Source: JBBIOI01 sp037443425
Lineage (GTDB): Bacteria > Desulfobacterota > BSN033 > UBA1163
Reading direction: 5' to 3'
DNA: 35,109 bases
NCBI GenBank assembly: GCA_037443425.1
Contig: JBBIOI010000020.1
Location: 1-35,109, forward strand
Part shown: one piece after another, positions 30,453 through 35,109 of the stretch
Position numbering within the stretch: the first letter of the stretch is position 1
Layout: each line of letters opens with the position of its first letter
The notes under the pieces: generated by a model
Database searches by the model: none
The model's input: only the letters and a program-made list of their open reading frames with translations
Told to the model about the DNA's origin: nothing
Position numbers and translations under genes: made by a program

Positions 30453-32087
30453 ATGAAAATAGAGGTCATTAAGGCAAATATTGTAGTTTTTATCGCAAGT
30501 TTCTGTACCTTGGTTATAGAACTTGTTGCAGGAAGGATAATGGCCCCATTTGTAGGGGTCTCACTTTATACATGGACAAGCATTATTGGTGTTGTCCTTG
30601 CCGGGATAAGCGTTGGAGCATACCTTGGAGGTCTAATTGCTGATCGTTATCCCTCTTCTTCAACACTTGGCTGGCTACTCTTTCTTTCAGGCCTTGGGGC
30701 TTTTTCCATCTCCCCCCTTACAAATCTTATTGGAGGTGCACAATTTGAAACAAGCCTCATGATGAGGATACTTATAATTACCACAATAATCTTTTTCATT
30801 CCTTCTTGTTTGTTGGGAACAATTTCTCCTGTAGTTGTGAAGCTAACATTAAAAAACTTAGAAAAGACAGGGAATATTGTTGGAAAGATCTATGCATTTT
30901 CAACCCTTGGCTCTATCCTGGGCACATTTGCCACAGGTTTCTTTCTTATATCCTGGATGGGAACAAGAAATATACTTTTTACTATGGGAGCGATTTTAAT
31001 TATATGTGCACCCATTTTTGGAGGATTTTTTAGCAGTAAAAAGAATCTTTTCCTCTTTCTATTTCTTCTTTTCCTCTCAATCCTTATTCCTGTTTCAGTC
31101 ATCCATGGATACATGGTAATAAATCATCATGAGGATGAAACACCAGCTTCAGTACCCCAGTCCTTTTCAACTTTCTTTAACTATGCATTTAAACCACAGC
31201 TTGACGAAGATACCTACTTATTTAAAGAGAGCGATTATTACACAATTAAACTTAAAAAGAGTGTAAGGGGAAGTAATGGAAACCGCTTAGAATCATTGGT
31301 CCTTGATCACCTTGTCCACTCATATACAGATCTGAAAGATCCTTTCTATCTTGAATATGAATATATAAGGATGTACGAAAAGATTGTAAGATGGCAGGCA
31401 AGTAAGAAGACCTCATTTAAGGCCCTTTTCCTTGGGGGTGGGGGATATACCTTCCCACGATTTATGGAGGCAAAATATCCAGACTCTAAGATCGATGTTA
31501 TCGAGATCGATCCTGAGATTACAAGGATTGCAAAGACCTATCTTGGAATTTCAAAGGATTCCAGAATCCGGTCATTCAATGAAGATGGACGATGGTTTGT
31601 TATGAATTGTAAAGATAAGGAGAGTTATGATTTTATATTTGGTGATGCCTTCAATGATCTCTCAATTCCTTACCACTTAACAACAAAAGAATTTGCAAAA
31701 CAATTAAAGGATCTCCTTAAACCCGATGGTTTGCTATTGGCAAATGTAATAGATAGTTTTAAAAAAGGCTCTTTTATGCCCTCTTATATAAGGACACTCG
31801 AAGAGGTATTTGGAAAAGGAAATGTTTATCTCTTAACCCTTAGTTCGGACTACGATAATCTTGGTATAAGCACACATGTTGTTGTGGCAAGTAAAGGGCC
31901 TTTAAATATGAATGATTTTGAGAATTTTATAAAGTCAAAAGGTGATATGATCTCCCATGTTATGCCACAGGAAAAATTACAGAAGTATCTTTCTGAGCGT
32001 TACTCGGTTATCCTTACTGATGATTACGTACCTGTAGACAATCTGATTGCCCCAATATTTGAAGAAAGGTTTGGCTATCAAAGATAG
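30453..32087 (+). CDS. Fused membrane/spermidine synthase-like protein
   Basis: 544 residues. Residues 1 to about 225 contain six to seven transmembrane helices (ASFCTLVIELVAGRIMAPFV at the start is typical). Residues about 260-540 form a spermidine-synthase-type Rossmann domain, with FLGGGGYTFPRFMEAKYP, KIDVIEIDPEITRIAKTYLG and FIFGDAFNDLSIPYHLTTKE. Such fused MFS/spermidine synthase proteins are common in bacteria; their substrate is uncertain, and many lack the polyamine-binding residues. The start has a GGGGAGAG ribosome binding site. The downstream gene begins 33 bases after its stop. Confidence 0.9.
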   Translation: MKIEVIKANIVVFIASFCTLVIELVAGRIMAPFVGVSLYTWTSIIGVVLAGISVGAYLGGLIADRYPSSSTLGWLLFLSGLGAFSISPLTNLIGGAQFETSLMMRILIITTIIFFIPSCLLGTISPVVVKLTLKNLEKTGNIVGKIYAFSTLGSILGTFATGFFLISWMGTRNILFTMGAILIICAPIFGGFFSSKKNLFLFLFLLFLSILIPVSVIHGYMVINHHEDETPASVPQSFSTFFNYAFKPQLDEDTYLFKESDYYTIKLKKSVRGSNGNRLESLVLDHLVHSYTDLKDPFYLEYEYIRMYEKIVRWQASKKTSFKALFLGGGGYTFPRFMEAKYPDSKIDVIEIDPEITRIAKTYLGISKDSRIRSFNEDGRWFVMNCKDKESYDFIFGDAFNDLSIPYHLTTKEFAKQLKDLLKPDGLLLANVIDSFKKGSFMPSYIRTLEEVFGKGNVYLLTLSSDYDNLGISTHVVVASKGPLNMNDFENFIKSKGDMISHVMPQEKLQKYLSERYSVILTDDYVPVDNLIAPIFEERFGYQR

Positions 32088-32120
32088 TTGTTATTATTTA
32101 AAAAACGATAAGGAGGTAAG

Positions 32121-32597
32121 ATGAAAAAGAAACAGATATCAAAAGCACACAATAGGAGTAAGGTAAAAGAGGGACCGCGATGTGGATTGTGTGGCAGTAC
32201 AAAGAAACTCACAAAAACAGAATGCTGCGGTCAGTGGATCTGTGATGACGAAGACAAATATGTGCCATTCTCTTTTGCGAGAAATAGCTGTTACAGGAAC
32301 CATAGGCGTTATACCCTATGTGGATTTCACTATAGCGAAGGTCACGGAGGACACTGGAAGGACTGCCTTGAGTGCAGAAACTCCTTCGAAACAGAGATGT
32401 ATGTCTATTATGGTACGAATGAATATAATTTTGAGAAGCTTGAAAATCCCCCTGCCTACTTGCCAACAAGATGCGCTGAATGTGGAAAGATTATCTCCCT
32501 TGGATATGATTCTTATTCAAGAAAAGGTGAAGAATATTTCTGTGAAGATTGTACATATAACGAAATGGAAAATCTATATCTAAGGAAGAATAAATAA
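32121..32597 (+). CDS. Cys-rich zinc-binding protein of unknown function
   Basis: 158 residues with at least fourteen Cys and several His: CGLCGSTKKLTKTECCGQWI, then CYRNHRRYTLCGFHYSEGHG, CLECRNSF, RCAECGKIISLG and YFCEDC. The spacing suggests two or three zinc ribbon or treble-clef modules. The N-terminus is Lys/Arg-rich (MKKKQISKAHNRSKVKE), suggesting nucleic acid binding, although that is not shown. The start has an AGGAGGT ribosome binding site. It lies between the MFS/spermidine-synthase and priA genes on the same strand. I do not recognise a named family. Confidence 0.75.
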   Translation: MKKKQISKAHNRSKVKEGPRCGLCGSTKKLTKTECCGQWICDDEDKYVPFSFARNSCYRNHRRYTLCGFHYSEGHGGHWKDCLECRNSFETEMYVYYGTNEYNFEKLENPPAYLPTRCAECGKIISLGYDSYSRKGEEYFCEDCTYNEMENLYLRKNK

Positions 32598-32652
32598 TAA
32601 GTCGATCTATTCATTTCAAGGTCTTTATCCTCATAAAGAGGGTTATTTTAGA

Positions 32653-35076
32653 ATGACCCAAGTAGCTAACATTGCTGTTTGCCTTCCCCTGGAAAAGACA
32701 TTTCATTATGTTGTTCCCGAAACTATGAAGGATTCTATTCAAATAGGTATGAGGGTCTTGGTCCCTTTTAGTGGTAGAAAAGTAACTGGATTTGTGATAG
32801 GTTTAATAGATCAATCCCCGAAGGAATTTGAAGGAGAGCTTAAAGAAATAGAAGCCATACTGGATGAAGCACCTCTTATAGACCATCAGATGTTACGTCT
32901 ATATCAATGGATTTCTGATTACTACATCTATCCATTAGGAGAGGTAATAAAGACAGGTATTCCACCCGGTCTCCAGTTGAAAAGCAGATGGTTTGTAAGT
33001 TTAACCCAGTACGGCAAAGAAGCTATAATGAGTGGGGATATAGACCCTGTTCGAAAGAGGGTTTTAGAGGAAATAAAAAATTACCAAAAGATCCCGCTTG
33101 AAAAGATATTAAAGATTTTTAAAAACGAGATATCAAGATCACAGATTTTTACTCTTAAGAAAAAGGGATTAATCAATCTTGAGGTTGGTATAGAAGGGGA
33201 AGGGGTTAAACCAAGAATAGAAAAAGTCATTAAATATGAAAACGAAGGATCTTTAAGAGAGAGTTCGAAAAAGCAGAAAGATATTTTAAATTGGATTAAA
33301 GAGAGGGGGGAGGTATTTTACTCTGAGCTAACTAAGATTTTTAAATCACCCTCAAGATCGATTCAGTCTCTAAAAGAGAAAGGTTATATATCGATTTACG
33401 AAAAAGAGGTTCCCCGAGAGATTAAGATTAGACCTGAATTAAAAGCCTATCCCAGACCCAAACTTACTCCCTTTCAAGAGCAAGCATTTGGAGAAATTTT
33501 AAAGGGGATACGGTCAAGGAGGTTTTCACCTTTTCTAATTTATGGTGTCACAGGAAGTGGAAAGACGGAGCTCTACTTGAGGGCTATTGAAGAGGTGATA
33601 AATTCCCGTAAGGAGGCAATTGTACTTGTTCCTGAAATCTCTTTAACCCCCCAACTTATATCAAGATTTAGGGATCGTTTTGGAGATATCTTTGCCCTTC
33701 TTCATAGTGGTCTTTCAAGGGCTGAAAGATATGATCAGTGGCGAAAGATATGGAAGGGGGAAGTAAAGATTGCAATCGGACCTCGTTCTGCTGTATTTTC
33801 CCCGTTTAAAAATCTTGGAATCATAGTTGTTGATGAAGAGCATGACCCTTCTTATAAACAGGAGGATAAATTGAAATATAATGCAAGAGATGTGGCGATA
33901 GTTAGGGCAAAACAGCAACAAGCAACACTAATTTTGGGTTCAGCTACCCCTTCACTCGAATCTTATCATAACGCCTTAAAAGGTAGATTTAAGCTCCTTC
34001 ATCTTCCTGAAAGGATAGAAGGAAGGCCCCTTCCCAATGTAGAGATAGTAGATATGAAAAAAGAACCAGGTATAATTTCAGAAAAATTAAAATTGGGGTT
34101 AAAGGAGAATGTGGAACAGAAAAGGCAGAGCATTCTGTTTCTTAATCGAAGAGGATTTGCTAATTTCATTCTATGCCCTGATTGTGGATATACTTTTAAG
34201 TGTCCAAACTGTAGTGTTACACTAACTTATCATCTCAGGGAGCGAAGACTAAAATGTCATTATTGTGACTACTGGATTCAAACCCCTGGAGACTGTCCTC
34301 AATGCCAAGGTCACAGGCTCCGTGCAATGGGTATGGGAACCGAACGTGTGGAGGAGGAGATAAAAAGAATATTTCCAGGGTGTAGTGTTGGAAGAATGGA
34401 TCGAGATACAACTTCACGAAAGAACTCCCATGTCAGCATCTTAGAAAGATTGGAATCAGGTAAGATAGATATACTAATAGGAACCCAGATGATTGTTAAG
34501 GGACATGATTTCCCAAACGTAACATTCGTAGGTGTGATATCTGCCGATACGGCTCTTCATTTTCCTGACTTTCGATCCGCAGAAAGAACCTTTCAGATCC
34601 TTACACAGGTTGCTGGAAGGGCAGGAAGGGGAGTATTTTCAGGAGAGGTCTTGATTCAGACATTTAACCCTGAACATTACAGTATTAAAAAGGCAAAAGA
34701 ACAAGACTTCTTAGGCTTCTATAATGAAGAGATTAAATTTAGACGTGCACTCAATTATCCTCCGTTTTCACGACTCATCAATTTTAGACTTACCGGTAAT
34801 AGTGAGAAAAAGACAATGCTCGCGGCCAAAGAGATGGAAAAGATTGGGGAAGATTTGTTGAAGAATGATTTATCCAAAGGGATTGAGATTCTTGGCCCGA
34901 GCATGGCACCTTTTGCTAAAATAAAGGGGAAATATCGATGGCAGATGCTTGTAAAAGGAGAGGATCCCAAATCTTTACACAAATTTGTTTTCGGATTGGC
35001 CGATAGACTTAAACCGCTTTTAAAAGGAAAGGGTGTAAACTTGGATATTGATGTAGATCCAATATTTATCCTATAA
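32653..35076 (+). CDS. priA: Primosomal protein N' (replication restart helicase PriA)
   Basis: 807 residues, a normal PriA length. The N-terminal 3'-DNA-binding domain starts VANIAVCLPLEKTFHYVVPE. A winged-helix region follows, then the superfamily 2 helicase core: Walker A GVTGSGKTELYL (about residues 298-309), DEEH (394-397), and SATPSLESY. Paired zinc sites occupy about residues 507-555 (CPDCGYTFKCPNCS, CHYCDYW, CPQCQG). Motifs V/VI include GTQMIVKGHDFPNV and QVAGRAGRG. PriA reloads the replisome at stalled forks. The start has only a weak GAGGG ribosome binding site. No terminator is seen before the window end. Confidence 0.97.
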   Translation: MTQVANIAVCLPLEKTFHYVVPETMKDSIQIGMRVLVPFSGRKVTGFVIGLIDQSPKEFEGELKEIEAILDEAPLIDHQMLRLYQWISDYYIYPLGEVIKTGIPPGLQLKSRWFVSLTQYGKEAIMSGDIDPVRKRVLEEIKNYQKIPLEKILKIFKNEISRSQIFTLKKKGLINLEVGIEGEGVKPRIEKVIKYENEGSLRESSKKQKDILNWIKERGEVFYSELTKIFKSPSRSIQSLKEKGYISIYEKEVPREIKIRPELKAYPRPKLTPFQEQAFGEILKGIRSRRFSPFLIYGVTGSGKTELYLRAIEEVINSRKEAIVLVPEISLTPQLISRFRDRFGDIFALLHSGLSRAERYDQWRKIWKGEVKIAIGPRSAVFSPFKNLGIIVVDEEHDPSYKQEDKLKYNARDVAIVRAKQQQATLILGSATPSLESYHNALKGRFKLLHLPERIEGRPLPNVEIVDMKKEPGIISEKLKLGLKENVEQKRQSILFLNRRGFANFILCPDCGYTFKCPNCSVTLTYHLRERRLKCHYCDYWIQTPGDCPQCQGHRLRAMGMGTERVEEEIKRIFPGCSVGRMDRDTTSRKNSHVSILERLESGKIDILIGTQMIVKGHDFPNVTFVGVISADTALHFPDFRSAERTFQILTQVAGRAGRGVFSGEVLIQTFNPEHYSIKKAKEQDFLGFYNEEIKFRRALNYPPFSRLINFRLTGNSEKKTMLAAKEMEKIGEDLLKNDLSKGIEILGPSMAPFAKIKGKYRWQMLVKGEDPKSLHKFVFGLADRLKPLLKGKGVNLDIDVDPIFIL

Positions 35077-35109
35077 TGTCATCAAAATGAAAAACTACAT
35101 CGCTTTAAT

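Noticed and set aside
35090..35109. Start of another gene at the window end (MKNYIAL)
   Set aside because: Only six or seven codons are visible and no ribosome binding site precedes the ATG.
1..35109. CRISPR arrays, rRNA or tRNA genes, prophage or insertion sequences with transposase
   Set aside because: Read on both strands; no regularly spaced repeats, no rRNA/tRNA signatures and no transposase or integrase reading frame were seen.

Overview
The window looks like chromosomal DNA of a low-GC, Gram-negative anaerobe. Gram-negative traits are TonB, lipid-A-type and LPS-kinase-type genes, and lipoproteins. Anaerobic traits are rubrerythrin, a desulforedoxin-like protein and acetate activation. 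Strong GGAGG ribosome binding sites, dense operons and at least two, probably three, UGA (selenocysteine) codons suggest a deltaproteobacterial (Desulfobacterota-like) lineage. That placement is inference; no rRNA or other clear phylogenetic marker is present.

Layout. 1-2020 (+): envelope genes (end of a DPM1-like glycosyltransferase, LAB_N protein, isoprenylcysteine-methyltransferase-like protein, WaaP/RIO-like kinase). 2017-6339 (-): an exporter-type ABC system (ATPase, FtsX-like permease) with a CrtC/AttH lipocalin-like protein. 6522-11208: acetyl-CoA synthetase, an unknown protein, and a CoA-transferase fused to a GNAT domain. 11350-14823 (+): the most interesting region, with an S26 signal peptidase, a membrane-anchored unknown, a 54-aa CxxC peptide, a radical SAM/SPASM enzyme, a tiny Cys-rich peptide with an in-frame UGA, and a circularly permuted ATP-grasp-like enzyme. 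It reads as a RiPP locus of the type I recall as SbtA/SbtM (selenobiotic, thio(seleno)oxazole). 14897-18366: B3/B4 protein, a small lipoprotein, a thioredoxin-like protein with a UxxC active site, desulforedoxin-like protein, DUF2156 protein and rubrerythrin. 18381-24298: cytidylate-kinase-like/BON fusion, orphan histidine kinase, a Sec-peroxiredoxin, a lipoprotein, a TlpA-like thioredoxin and a 22-aa Lys-rich peptide. 24299-24935: dispersed repeats. 24936-29160 (-): a cobalamin riboswitch driving tonB-btuF-btuC-btuD. 29452-35076: cupin, FmdB zinc ribbon, fused membrane/spermidine-synthase protein, Cys-rich zinc protein and PriA.

How it fits together. Three UGA codons lie inside otherwise intact reading frames: peptide at 13751, thioredoxin fold at 16152, peroxiredoxin at 22570. 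In the two redox proteins UGA replaces exactly the catalytic Cys, and each UGA is followed by a hairpin whose loop begins 21-27 nt downstream, the spacing expected of bacterial SECIS elements. Standard gene calling would truncate or miss all three. The two clear redox selenoproteins make selenocysteine decoding very likely in this organism, which makes a Sec residue in the radical-SAM-linked peptide credible.
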